From Enoplosus armatus (taxonomy: Eukaryota; Chordata; Actinopteri; Centrarchiformes; Enoplosidae), in NCBI RefSeq assembly GCF_043641665.1, contig NC_092180.1:10843891-10907890 (forward strand): DNA of 64,000 bases, in the 5' to 3' direction. Positions 13,967-24,800 of the stretch are shown here, piece after piece. The translations under genes were made by a program, and so were the position numbers. Position 1 is the first letter of the stretch, and every line of letters starts with the position of its first letter. The notes beneath the pieces were generated by a model that had not been told where the DNA came from, did not search any database, and worked only from the letters and a program-made list of their open reading frames with translations.

Positions 13967-15763
13967 GCAACCTTTCTGTCCTTTGGTGTAACTGAAATTA
14001 ATAAAACTGTAATGATTCATAACATTATTACTGTTTATGTACTGTACAAATTGCAACTGAAATGAATTAAGTCTTACCCACGCAGTTGATTTTGTCACTG
14101 ATGAAGTAGCCATCTTCACACATGCAGTGGAAACTGCCGGGTACATTGTAACATTTTTGGTTACATCCCGCTGGAAATTCAGGATCTGAACACTCATCGA
14201 TGTCTGCCCAGTCAACACATCACACAACAACATCTATCAGCAGCCAGTTCAATCCGTTTTAAGTTGAATTAAGTCTATGCATGTTAGACTGAAGGCACAG
14301 AGTGTACACGTGTGCCTATCTAAAAGCTGAAGTAAAACATTTAAAATCCCAAATAATGTATCTGAACTCACCGTCCTCACAGCGCGGCCCCTTCCAGCCG
14401 GGTTTACACACACATGTGAAGGAGGCCTGGCCGTCCGCACAGTGGTCTGTACCCTCCTTGTAGCATGGAGGTGGCGTGCACTGGTCACTGATCTCTGCCA
14501 TGCAACAAACAGTTTTGGACACACACACAAACACACACACAGGTTTTTGATGAAAGCCTTGATAAAAGCATTTCACAGGTGAGGCTCACCTTTATTAGCC
14601 TTACAGAGCAACTGACATGAAAATGCTAACATTTTCTACTAAAAAAACCCTCACCCTTCACGCAGGTGCGAAGGTCCGAAGGGATGCCAGAATCTGAGTT
14701 CTGGTTGTTGATGCCGACACGGTGTGAACCCAGACACGCTGCAACAAATAGTGTTCCTCATCAGAATAGGCTAGTAAAGGCTAAACAAAACTGATATCAC
14801 AACACATTAGGAAACAAAATAAATTCTGCAAACCTACCAACATATTTGGGGTAGAAGTATTCCTGGAAAAAACACAACAGGCAGGAGATTAAGAAAAGGA
14901 AGACAAAGAGAGGGGAGAGTGTGCAGGAAGTGAGATTACAGCCAGCTGTGCTCTGAATAAATGTTCTGTTTGAAACAGAAACTTCAGTATAACATCTGGA
15001 TAAATCAACTTTGCATGTTTCATTTTTCTGAATTACACTGGAAGGAAATTAAATGTTTCAAATTACAAGACACAGCATCTGATCTATAGCCGAGATGTTT
15101 AGTTGATAAATCTACCAGTCAATTGAAAGAAAACGATTCAATATTGATATAAATTGTTATGTTTTAGCAAAAAAAAAAGAATTCAAGTGTGAATATTTGC
15201 AGTTTTCCCTCTATGATAGTAAATGGAATGCATTTAGATTTTGAATTGTTGGTGGGACAAAATAGGACATCTGAACACATTTTATAGATCAAACAAATAT
15301 CAATTAGCCAAGAAAATAATTGGCAGATTCATCAATAATGAAAATAATCATTAGTTGCAGCCCTGGTCTGATCTATCGCTTGCATTTTCTTTCCCTTTCA
15401 CTGCTCAATTCATCTCTGAATTTTCACTTTTTCTTCTTCATTCCCTATCCCCTTGGCCTGGTAATCAGAATTGCCATTGCGTTCCACTTCATTCACCACT
15501 TCCCCACTCAGATGTGGTTAAGTGATTCAGAGGTCTGGAACCAGGCTACCTTGCTAACCACTACCATCAGGGAGCCGCTGTTCTTCTTACCGTCTCTGGC
15601 TGGTTCTCAAAGATCTCCCTCGCCTCCTCCTTGTTGCACAGCTCCTCGATGCACTCCCTCTCCAGGTTGCCCTTCTTGCTCTCCTCAAACAGAGAGTTAG
15701 CTCTCCTGTGCCTGCTCAGGAACTGAGAGGCCGTGTTCTGGCTCAGGACTAGGAGAGACACAA

Positions 15764-15801
<38 letters not shown>

Positions 15802-16489
15802 TCATTCAAATGTATCGTGTAAAGCTATCTTTCCATTGTCAGTGTTGTTTGCATGTTTGTTGTTACAACAATCAGAAATGAACAGGCCTATTACTGTGCA
15901 AGTTACCATGGAGTGATATTCTCACGTGTGATTACAAACAGGCATATGCAGCTACATTATAAAAACACATGACTGATCCCAGCAGGAATTTAAGTCCTGT
16001 TTCCCCATGACAGATGGCTGATGTGGCTGGTGCCTGCATGGACAAAGTGGACACCCTAATTACTCTTCTGTGAATTGGCCTGAAAAAAAAAGGTCATTGC
16101 GAAACCGTTATTTCCCAGAAATGTTTCCCTAGTTGTTTTAACAAGCAGCTCATGTTGACCAAGCATTGTTTCACGGTGTAGAAAGGAGTCATGACCCCTC
16201 ACACTTTCTGTTCCCTGTTTGCTGCTTTTATGTTGGAAGTTGTAAAAGAAAGTCCTCAAGCCGTTCCCAACTGCTCACATCCAGCCTGAAAAGCTGCTTT
16301 CAGTCTGAGGCACTGAGACTAAATAGACTGTAACAGGCTATTCCGTGAATTACTTTACTAACGTGGAGTTCAAAATGTCAACCGCAAAAACCAAACACTT
16401 ACATACTTACATCGATAAGCATCGACGAGCGTCACAAGAAATACGAGGCAAGCCAAGGATTCCCCAAGTGCCCGTTTCTTTCTCCACAT
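8617..16489 (-). CDS. pros1: pros1, vitamin K-dependent protein S (complete, 14 coding exons)
   Basis: Secreted plasma anticoagulant: cofactor for activated protein C and TFPI, and ligand for Tyro3/Mer (family knowledge). Exons in order: 16411-16489, 15591-15748, 14838-14862, 14655-14738, 14372-14494, 14078-14203, 12655-12783, 12234-12474, 11459-11645, 11104-11268, 10762-10930, 10339-10475, 10011-10239, 8617-8804. They sum to 2,040 nt, i.e. 679 residues (human 676), with AG/GT at every border. Domains: signal peptide and propeptide (1-42), Gla (43-87), thrombin-sensitive loop (Cys89-Cys113), four EGF modules (about 116-283), two laminin-G modules (about 300-665). pros1 rather than gas6: [31 protein letters not shown] and the C-terminal [18 protein letters not shown] all match protein S. 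No serine protease domain, so it is not a clotting protease. The ATG at 16489 is followed by a hydrophobic core ([11 protein letters not shown]). Confidence 0.96.
9225..9790 (+). mobile_element. Dispersed teleost repeat in pros1 intron 13
   Basis: Contains ATATCTCAACAACTATTGAA, TTTGGCGATCCC-like, ATCTAGCGCCATCATCTGGTC (shortened), ATACCTGGAGAACATCAGCA and ATGTTAGCATTGTCACTGTGAG-type segments. I recognise these from a very abundant repeat of percomorph genomes. Non-coding and of uncertain superfamily. Confidence 0.6.
12199..12217. repeat. Short (GT)n run next to the pros1 exon 8 donor
   Basis: On the transcribed strand this is a CA run starting about 17 nt inside the intron after the donor at 12233. 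Confidence 0.85.
12234..14494 (-). other. pros1: pros1 exons 5-8: four EGF-like modules
   Basis: One EGF module per exon (14372-14494, 14078-14203, 12655-12783, start of 12234-12474). Modules 2-4 begin D-[IV]-[DN]-E-C, the calcium-binding signature. All four have the Asp/Asn hydroxylation pattern C-x-[DN]-x4-[FY]-x-C-x-[49 protein letters not shown]. The fourth EGF runs without an intron into the start of laminin-G 1. Confidence 0.92.
13936..13961. repeat. (AG)n microsatellite in pros1 intron 6
   Basis: About 13 AG units; reads as a CT tract on the transcribed strand, about 115 nt after exon 6. Confidence 0.9.
14655..15748 (-). other. pros1: pros1 exons 2-4: propeptide, Gla domain, thrombin-sensitive loop
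   Basis: Exon 2 carries the gamma-carboxylase recognition propeptide ([10 protein letters not shown]) and the Gla domain, with Glu at mature positions 6, 7, 14, 16, 19, 20, 25, 26, 29, 32 and 36, the full protein S set, plus one at 38. Exon 3 is 25 nt (EYFYPKYV). Exon 4 encodes the disulphide loop with 23 residues between cysteines (human protein S has 24). The final DLR-T-C segment is kept, but an Arg two residues after the first cysteine and the central AAR-Q motif of human are absent; an SHR is present instead. Confidence 0.9.
15090..15363 (-). mobile_element. Inverted-repeat DNA-transposon derivative, family 2 copy
   Basis: The right end reads AATGAAAATAATCATTAGTTGCAGCCCTG, given here as the reverse of the family terminus CAGGGCTGCAACTAATGATT; the left end is a degraded inverted copy (TTAGTTGATAAATCTACCAG). 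Same family as 24972, 31700, 54010 and 55168. Located in pros1 intron 2. Confidence 0.65.
15776..15801. repeat. (CA)n microsatellite upstream of the pros1 Gla exon
   Basis: About 13 CA units; on the transcribed strand a UG run 28-53 nt upstream of the exon 2 boundary at 15748. Confidence 0.9.
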
Positions 16490-16800
16490 AGTCGGGCCGT
16501 TCTTCCTGCTAGGCCACGGTTTGGCTCTGAGTAAAGACTGGCTGAGCACGGGTCGATGTGAGGAAAAAAAAACTTTATTCTTCCCGAAAGTGTTTTCGTA
16601 GAGACAGGGGGAGTGTCGGGGCCCGCCAGGAGAGCAGATGCAGAGGGGTATGAGGGGAGGCAGCTAGGGAGCGCTGCTGACACACTCGCGCGCACTGCCA
16701 TTGTTTACTTACAAGCATGGATGGTGCTGCTTTGGGTGGCCGCTGGTCGGTTGAACTGGCAGTAAATAGGTTTACAAAACTTAAGAGAGGACAGGTTTTA
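16490..16800 (-). promoter_or_regulatory. Probable pros1 5' UTR and promoter region
   Basis: Immediately upstream of the pros1 ATG on the minus strand, with an A/T-rich stretch (GAATAAAGTTTTTTTTT) about 80 nt upstream and GC-rich sequence beyond. No start site can be fixed; assigned by position only. Confidence 0.3.
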
Positions 16801-17052
16801 CCCAGTCATTAAGTCAAGATGAGTAGGAACGTCCCTAAACTCACAACAGTAAGAAAATGGGGACAGAAAAAGTAACATTACACGACAAACTACAGACACA
16901 CAGGCCTGACATGTAGCCAACTCTCATATTTTCAACGTTCAAGCGACGTTCAAACGTCAGGAGAACTCATTGTTGCTAGGCGACTGACAACGTTTCTTCT
17001 TCTCTTGTCAAATAGAACGTTACTTGTAAATGTTTTTGTGTTTCTGGCGTAA

Positions 17053-17132
17053 AGTAACTAAATACATTTACTCAAGCACAGTACAATTTACTGTACGTTT
17101 AGTTACTGGTTACTTCCTAGATTCAGATGAAG
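17053..17132 (+). mobile_element. Family 1 DNA-transposon derivative, 5' fragment
   Basis: AGTAACTAAATACATTTACT followed by CAAGCACAGTACAATTTACTG matches the 5' end of the family 1 copies; it breaks off near the AGATTCAGATGAAG segment. Confidence 0.6.
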
Positions 17133-17164
17133 AATACAAAATATAATCAAATAAATTATGATAT

Positions 17165-17215
17165 TGTTGTTTCAATAAAACTTTATTGATCCCCAGGGGA
17201 AATTCACAAGCTACC
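17165..17215 (-). mobile_element. Non-LTR retrotransposon 3' tail
   Basis: ACTTTATTGATCCCCAGGGG followed by AAATTC: the reverse complement of the CCCCTGGGGATCAATAAAGT tail seen at the 3' end of many fish LINE copies. A second tail in the opposite orientation is at 63480-63530. Family not assigned. Confidence 0.5.
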
Positions 17216-19078
17216 CAGCCTTTTCCACCCCTGCGTATACAGTATTTTCACTTATATTCACTGTAAAATATGTCAGTCACATGCTAGACCTTCACTAGCC
17301 ACTCATAGATTATTTTGTACCATAGGCTTACATATAGGGCCATTTTTAAGAGCCATACATACAGTATATCTCCACAATAAGATAAAATAAGTTGCTGTGC
17401 CGACTGCATTTTAATTCTAATTTCGGCACTCCTATTATGTACAGTGAATCCCCTCATTCATTGTTAATATCAAAACTATTCATGGCACAAAATCCTGGCG
17501 TCATGTTTGCTTAAATGGCATTGCCAGTTGGAACCCATATGCCATTAGGGAGTCTGCTAATATTCTAAAAGATTAATGCACAAGGGTACAATTACTCATC
17601 AACATTTCTCCATTTATAGTGTTCCATTGACAGACGGGGACAATTGGGATCTTTTTACTTCCCCACTCACGCAGAATGGGATATGCATGACTTACAGTAA
17701 ATGCAAGGAAAACTAGGACTTGAACAGACACTTGCAAACAGTTTTTTTGGCAATTAGATTTTAAGCTGTTAGGGCAAAAATCTGATGATAGTAGACAGAA
17801 TGAGACAGCCAATGAACCATACTGGGAAATAGTTTGACATCATTTAGACATTTGTCTGAAATTGATTTTAGACTGCAGATGTTTGACTTTTCATTAAAGG
17901 AAAAAGACAGGTGGAAGTAATAACACTAATCACAGCTATATTCCATTTGCCATACCTGGAACGTGCACATTCATTTGTTACTAGTTACACCTGTGTGTGT
18001 CAAAATGTAATGTACACAAACATACAATGGATACACAAAGAAGACATAATCAATCACCATCATCAAAACATCTTCCTGAGTGCATCATCTGACTTACAAA
18101 CTACTAATAAAATGTCTTTACTAACTGAAAGAAAATGAAGCTCTTGATGCGAGTCTGTACCGTGTAGTTTAGATGCAGACTGAACAAATGACACAGACAC
18201 CATGTTTGCATTAATATTGGTTTCATTTAGTTATTCAGGAAAAAAAACACATCACATTTTCACCATTCATTCAATTGTTTTATGTACACATATAACAGGC
18301 TTATTTTAATACTTTTTAAAATATTTGTACAAAATACACTGTTCTCCCTTTTATAATATGTTTATCTGAAGAGGCATTTTACTGCAAAAGGTCAGCAGAT
18401 GTGCGTTGTTAATTTGTGATAATTTGATGTAGTTGTTAATATTATTGCATGCTGAAACACCATTATTGCATAAGTCATTCCTTTGTGGGCTTCGGGGGTG
18501 GAGGAGTTGCCATTACTGTAACTGCTACTACCCCATCAACTCAGCTGATGTTTCTGGGAAGGTTTTGCTGAAGATGATAATAAATATGATTACAGAGTTA
18601 GGGATGAGAGACGTTTGGTGGTTTTATGCTTCAGTCCGCGTCTCTTCGGTCTTGGCAAAAAAACAAAACTGCGGCGTTTCATAAACCTGAGGAGAGTTAG
18701 TAACTGGTGGAAACAAACGCTCACCAAAGTTCAGAGGTGAAAGCACCGCTGCTCTCTTAATGTTTCATCAACGTTATTACTGTGTAACACACATTAAATG
18801 TTTGGGGAGAATATATTGGCAAAGGTTCCTTGAAATGGAACAGTGGTTCTATACAAGAGGGAAGAGGAGATACACTAGATCAGGCCAAAGTAGCAACTGT
18901 TGAAACAGTGTTTCCACAGTCCTACTACAGTCTTTAGTATGATTACAGGCAGTGATTTTCTCTTTTTTAACAAGTGGGACTCTGCCTTTCCTGACCTGTA
19001 ACACTGGGTTAATTAAATTGGCAATACAACCCGTCATGTCAGTCACTCATGCACATACTGACAAATACACACTCACAA

Positions 19079-19097
19079 AACACACACACACACACAC
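19079..19097. repeat. (CA)n microsatellite
   Basis: Nine CA units in the spacer downstream of rasa3. Confidence 0.85.
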
Positions 19098-20280
19098 CTC
19101 AGTCATTCAACTCATATACACAGCGAGATAGAAGATAGAAAACAGAGTCAAATTGGTGAGAAACGTTCCTTATAGTTCATAGATCAACATATTCGACAAA
19201 GAAAAAGATGTCATCGGAATAACTGCTTGTCTGTTTTTAAAACAGTATAGATTTTGAGATATATATATATAGAAAAAAATATCTAAACAATGAATTTTTT
19301 TTGTTTGTTTGTTTTTCAAAAAGAGAATTTTATAAAAGTGATGACTGGCACTGTTTGGGATCCTGTGATCACAGGAACACCCATGAGGCTACATAACCAG
19401 GTACTTGGAAAATACAAAAATGTGTCATGGTTTGCAGCCACCTGCTCGCACAGAAGTGACTGTGGAGGCTACCGTCGCTGTGACTACAGCTATACTTCAC
19501 ATGCACTGGTTTGGCAAGAGTGAGCGCCGATTAATATGAATGCTAATGAGAGTGGTTGCCTTTGGGATGTGTAGGACAACACAACTGATTAACAACAATA
19601 AATCCTGTACCTTCAACAGATTCTGGGGTGCTGACCGGTAAGATTCACAGCAGGCAGTTTCTCAGAGGAATGCATATAAATAGGTTTTAAACTACAGGGG
19701 ACAGCTTTTCCAAAGTAAGACAGAGCTAAACTCACAAAACAGAGGACCCACATCATTAGGCAGCCAACAGGGCAACACAACCAGTAACACACTACCCATT
19801 TCACAATCATAACTTGAGACAAGACTGGTTAAAATGTTAGTATATTGATTAATTAGAAGTTAAGCCAAAAACCATCCTTGTTAATGAGCAGTGCTAACAC
19901 ACAGGTTCTGCTTTGTGAAGGGAGAGTTTAGCTATAACTACTTTTTCTACTCACACAGAGAGAAACAAACATGTCTGCCTGCGGTTTGAGGGTATGTTGA
20001 ATGGTGATCTTGGCCTAGCACAAGTATCAGCATCTCTTAAAAGCAGCTAAACACACTGTTTTCCATGCATATGAACATGCAACAGTTACATTATGGTTAA
20101 AGCTATTTATTTGGAATTACTAATATTTATCCGCTGTGTATGGAGGCTGGGCTACCAACTGGACAAAAAGGGGAATTTGCCCAAGGCTCTAGGTTCAGCA
20201 TGTGGCAACTAGTTTGTGGTAATTCAATTAATTACAAATGTGTTAATTAATTCTGCACACTATATACACTTATTGTCCAC

Positions 20281-20574
20281 TTTATTAGGTACGTACACCT
20301 CTACAATGTAATCAAACCCAATGCAACTGTTTTGCCATAGAGTCAACTTTTATGATGCTAATAATGTTCATATGTTCATAGAGGTGTTGGAAAAAATGAT
20401 GTAGTCCAGTACAACATCACCTTTAAATATGACCTCAATTATAAACATACAATTGAATTTACACATTTCCAACAATGTCACCAAAAACTGAACATTATAG
20501 ACTTTGTAGAGGTAGAATTTAGAGCAGAGCTATTGTACTGAATTGCAATAGATTGTATGGGCGTACCTAATAAA
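20281..20574. mobile_element. MITE-like element with 13-bp perfect terminal inverted repeats
   Basis: TTTATTAGGTACG at 20281-20293 and its exact reverse complement CGTACCTAATAAA at 20562-20574 bound 294 bp of AT-rich, non-coding DNA. The size and perfect termini fit a non-autonomous DNA transposon; the superfamily cannot be named from what is seen. Confidence 0.65.
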
Positions 20575-21516
20575 CTATGTGTTTATTGTAAGCATATTAT
20601 TATAGCACAAATTCCCAATTCACAGATTTTGGGAGCCAACATTTTTCCCCTTGGCCCTAGTGGGTTAATCTGGCCCTGATATCAACAAAAACTGGTTTTT
20701 AAGTTGGACATTAACTAATTTCTTTGTGCATAGATGGAGTTAAAGTAATCTGTCATCCAGTGTATTTTGTCTTACTTAAAAGAGAAGCGGCAACTTGACA
20801 TCCATAAACTCAGCCACGCTATGCAAACTGTTCGACAAATCTTCAAACAGCATACAAAGATACAAAAACAGGCATTCATGGGTTTGTCTGACTCAGTGTA
20901 AGCAGAAAAAAGAAAAGAAATACTATCCTTTAACTCAGGTACTGGTTACACAGGGGCACGATATCCAACCACAACAGAAGGCTTTAAATGAAACGTGAAA
21001 ACTTGAACCTGTTAGCACATTGATGATAAGGATTAAATATGAAGGAAAAAATAGTCTGTGGAGTTTTGATGGTTAACATCAAGCTGCTCTTGGCTGTGCT
21101 TGGTCCCGACGATCCCTTCTTGTGTACCCTCGACCTTCACAGCCTTCCTGAGGAGGTTGGGGACAAAACAAAAAAAAACAAGCAAAAACAAAAAACAGGT
21201 ACATAGGAACAACACCACCCAAAGAGGGAAAAATGAACAGTCCTTCCTTCCTTCTAGAGTGAAATACAACGGAACATTTCAACCATTAAAATAACCAAAT
21301 ACAAATCAAACAGATAAAATAAGCTTTTTGAAAGTGTGCTGCGAGGCTTGTTCATCCATAGATTTGGAGGGCATTAAAGTGCGTGTTGGTCACTGTCAAA
21401 ACTGTCCAGTGAAAACGTTTGTTCTCTCATCACATCACAGAGAGGAGACCCAAATAGATGCATGGCATGATTATCTCTTCATTCGTATCCCTCCTTTCCT
21501 CCACAACTGTTCCTCT

Positions 21517-21522
21517 TTTATT
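21517..21522 (-). terminator. Candidate rasa3 polyadenylation signal
   Basis: AATAAA on the minus strand about 300 nt past the rasa3 stop codon. Other AATAAA hexamers lie further downstream, for example at 20106-20111, so the 3' UTR may be longer. Confidence 0.3.
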
Positions 21523-21824
21523 CTTGCTGATCTGAGGTCTGTTGGAGTGATGCACCTTGAGACACTGCAAAAAATTCCATCTACACAGCTCACTCAGTCT
21601 GGCATTTTCTTTAAATGTGTTTCCAAACCAGCATCACCTGCTTCCAGAAATATTCCTTTTGAAGAACATCAACATTAGGGAAATTACCTAACCTTAATGA
21701 CTTTCTTCTTTTTACAGATTTAAAACTCAATACTAGACACAGAGCATTGTTAAGATAGATTTCTTTGCAGTAAAGAAAAATATGCTGGTTCTGGGCATCA
21801 TAGAAACAGTAGACAGGGCCGTGG

Positions 21825-24800
21825 CTAAATAGAGTAGGTGGAGCTCTCAGACTGCTGGCGGATGTAGCACTGGAAACTCTTGTCTCCAATCGGATGCTCC
21901 CTGAGGAAACAAAGAGAAAGGTGATGTTTATTTGTTGGCAGGAGAAAGAAAAATAGAACACAAATAACAAAAGTTTCTGTCAAGATTATTAGGTGGAGGC
22001 CAAAATATCCACAAGTCTGAATCAAACGCTAATGTGACTGGACTGAAGGAGAAATCCAGGAAGCATCTCACAGTACAGGTTAAGGGTATGATGTTGGAGT
22101 TATTTGAAATGTTAAAAGTGCTACATTTAATCTCCAACATACTGTGTACATGTTAAATTTATCACAGGGAATTGTGGACTGTATAACTGCACCACCTGTT
22201 GGCACAAAAAGGAAGTTGCTCTGCATTGATCTAGATTTTACATTTTGAAAGCTACCATTTTCCCCACAGTTCTCAGCCTCTGCTGCATTATACATACAAT
22301 AACTGTAGTTTTATGACCAAACATAATCTGAGCTAGAAGCAGAAATAAACAACAAACCACATACTGGCTGCCTATCTTTGTCTTCTTGAACTTGTCACGT
22401 TTGTACTTGGTGTGCTGCTGCTCCAAGGTCTGCACGGCTGAAACAATCAGTTTCAGGGTTTTGTAGGTCTCCTGGGGGTCGTCGATGACAAAGCTGGAGT
22501 ACTCCTCCTGTTCGGGCCCATCGTACACAGACTTACTGCCACAGGCCTCTGCGGGGGGAGACGGGCAGCAGAGTGAGAGACAGATCAAAAGGGACAATGT
22601 GACAATAAACACAGATAAACATGTGGTAATCGTACACATGCATGCTCACAAACACTCTTGTCTGACCTTGCATCTTGATCAGTTTGGTCATGTATGTGCT
22701 GAACAGGGAATAAATCCTCTCAGTCTCTCTGTCTCCATCTACGTCCAGCTGGATGTTTGCCGGGAGACCGCTGAAAACAGATGCACACAGGCGAATGTGA
22801 GGGAGTGGAAACAAAAGAAAGGAACCTGTTGCTGGATAGATTTTGGCAACTTAACGTACCCAGTGCAGGGTGTACACCCAGATGCCGTGTCTGCTGAGAG
22901 CTTGCAGCAGAGCCAATGGCCGTTGAGGTAGGCTGAAGGATGGTAGGTGCTCAGGCGTTTGCGGTTGCACTGGCTGACTTTGGTCAGGATGTCGATCCAG
23001 TCGCGCGCCTCCACACAGTTGTTGGCCTGGATGTAGAGCGCCCGCTCTGGCTGAATAACCTGGAACATCTGGAGGAGGGAAAAAGGGACAGCAAGTGAGG
23101 GACGAACCTAAACACTTGCAGGAGTGATTTCGGTCAAGTGGTCAAAGCTCCACAGATTTCATAGGGTTTGCCGTGTGGGGTCCTTACATTTTTCATCTTG
23201 AAAGACTCCTCCTCTAGCCTCTCTACAGCCAGAATGTTCTCTATGGGGATGCTGCACAGAGCGCCCTCACCTGGAGGTAAAAGGAGACACATCAGACATG
23301 AGAGATTAGTAAAAAGTAAAAGAAGGAAGCTGTAAAATGATAATTACTTTTATAAACTTGTTAGTTTGCCATTAGCATCATTACAGTCTACAGTTGTATC
23401 CCAATTCCATACTACATACTTATTGTATACAGCAGGGGTCTTTAAAGTCTGACACTGTGGTCCCCCTCAGACAAGAATTAACACCCCATCATCCCCGTGT
23501 TGATGGGACATTCTGAGACTTAGTAGTAAAAAAATATACTGATAGTACAACATGAAAACATAATATTAATGGATTTTGTCACTCTTTTTATTATTCTTTG
23601 TCTTATTTCTATTTGGGGGATAATCATGATCCAAGTTTTGGAGTTACATTTCCCATAATGTGGGGGCTTTGGGGATATATACAGGAAGTATAATGTTGCC
23701 AAGGATTCAGGGAGTTAGCTGTGGGCTAGTTTTTTTTGTCTAAATTTGTTTACATTTTGGTTAATTGGCATAATTAAAAGAATGCCGATTTAGCTATTAG
23801 CAGTTCCTGTTTGCAATGAACCCATGGATGTACAGACAACTTTGATACTGCAGAAAACTCACCTACCATCAACAGCACAATTAAAAACTAAAAAACATTT
23901 TTTAGTCTGCACACTGACTAAATTGAGTATACTTGATTATAACACAGAAAACCTGGTATGTAATATGTAATTTAGAAATAGCTTATATATATGTTTTGGC
24001 CTGAGCTTGTTTGGATGCAGCACATATGTGTTGCCTGCTCAGTAACTTAATCTCCACCACATGTGTCGAACGCACATTGTGTTCAGGCTAAATGTACATT
24101 CAGTGGATTCTCTCCCTCCTGCCGATTCTTACACAAGCACAAACGGTGACATAAACAGACGAGGAAACAATGCAACTGGAAGAAGATCCTGAGAAACCTT
24201 TGACCTCACCTTTTGTTTTGTGGTAGGTAAACTCGTGGTTGGTGAGACGAAACCATCTCTTCTTAAAGTTCTTCATTCCAAACCGGTTCCTCCCTTGTGC
24301 TCTCTTGATCATAAATCTGAGGAAAAATGATGGGTGAGAGAAATTCCACAGAAAACCTTGACAGATGAGCTCATTTCTCACACAAATGTTTAAATATATC
24401 ACAATATTTTTGTGATTACATATGTCTACAGTGCTAAAATAGTGCATCACCTAAATGTATACGTTTATACATAATATAAGTATAAATTAATTACTTTACA
24501 TCCATAACCACCATTTCATTCTGGTTAAAGGAATCCTGTGCAGTCAATACTCTACATTTATCATTCTATTTACATGCTTACAGTTCCTTGTATTCATCGC
24601 TGCTGTATATTATATAAACTTCAGTACAGCACTCATAGATTTAACAGTCTATGAGTCAAAAAAGGAGATGGGTCAGCAGATCAAAGGTACCCCTGTTTTT
24701 GCATATTTTACCTCATTACCTATGAATTGTGCATAAATCACCACTGACTTTTTGCCAAACATTTTAGACTGACTTCCTTCCAAACAGCAACTGGTTTCCC

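Larger units (their letters stand above)
16490..21824. other. pros1-rasa3 intergenic spacer
   Basis: About 5.3 kb between the pros1 start codon and the rasa3 stop codon, both on the minus strand. It holds the pros1 promoter, repeat fragments (17053-17230, 20281-20574) and the rasa3 3' UTR at its right end. Open frames here are short and show no recognisable domain. Confidence 0.75.

Noticed and set aside
15320..15700. 126-codon plus-strand open frame
   Set aside because: Its right half is the complement of the pros1 Gla exon; no independent support.
4768..15748. Gla domains as clotting factor VII, IX, X, protein Z or PRRG genes
   Set aside because: pros1 has four EGF and two LamG modules and no protease domain. 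The gas6 loop length (16 residues) and [10 protein letters not shown] match GAS6, and there is no PRRG-type transmembrane segment.
22485..22931. 148-codon plus-strand open frame
   Set aside because: It is antisense to rasa3 exons 21-23, whose coding is certain; the open frame is a by-product.
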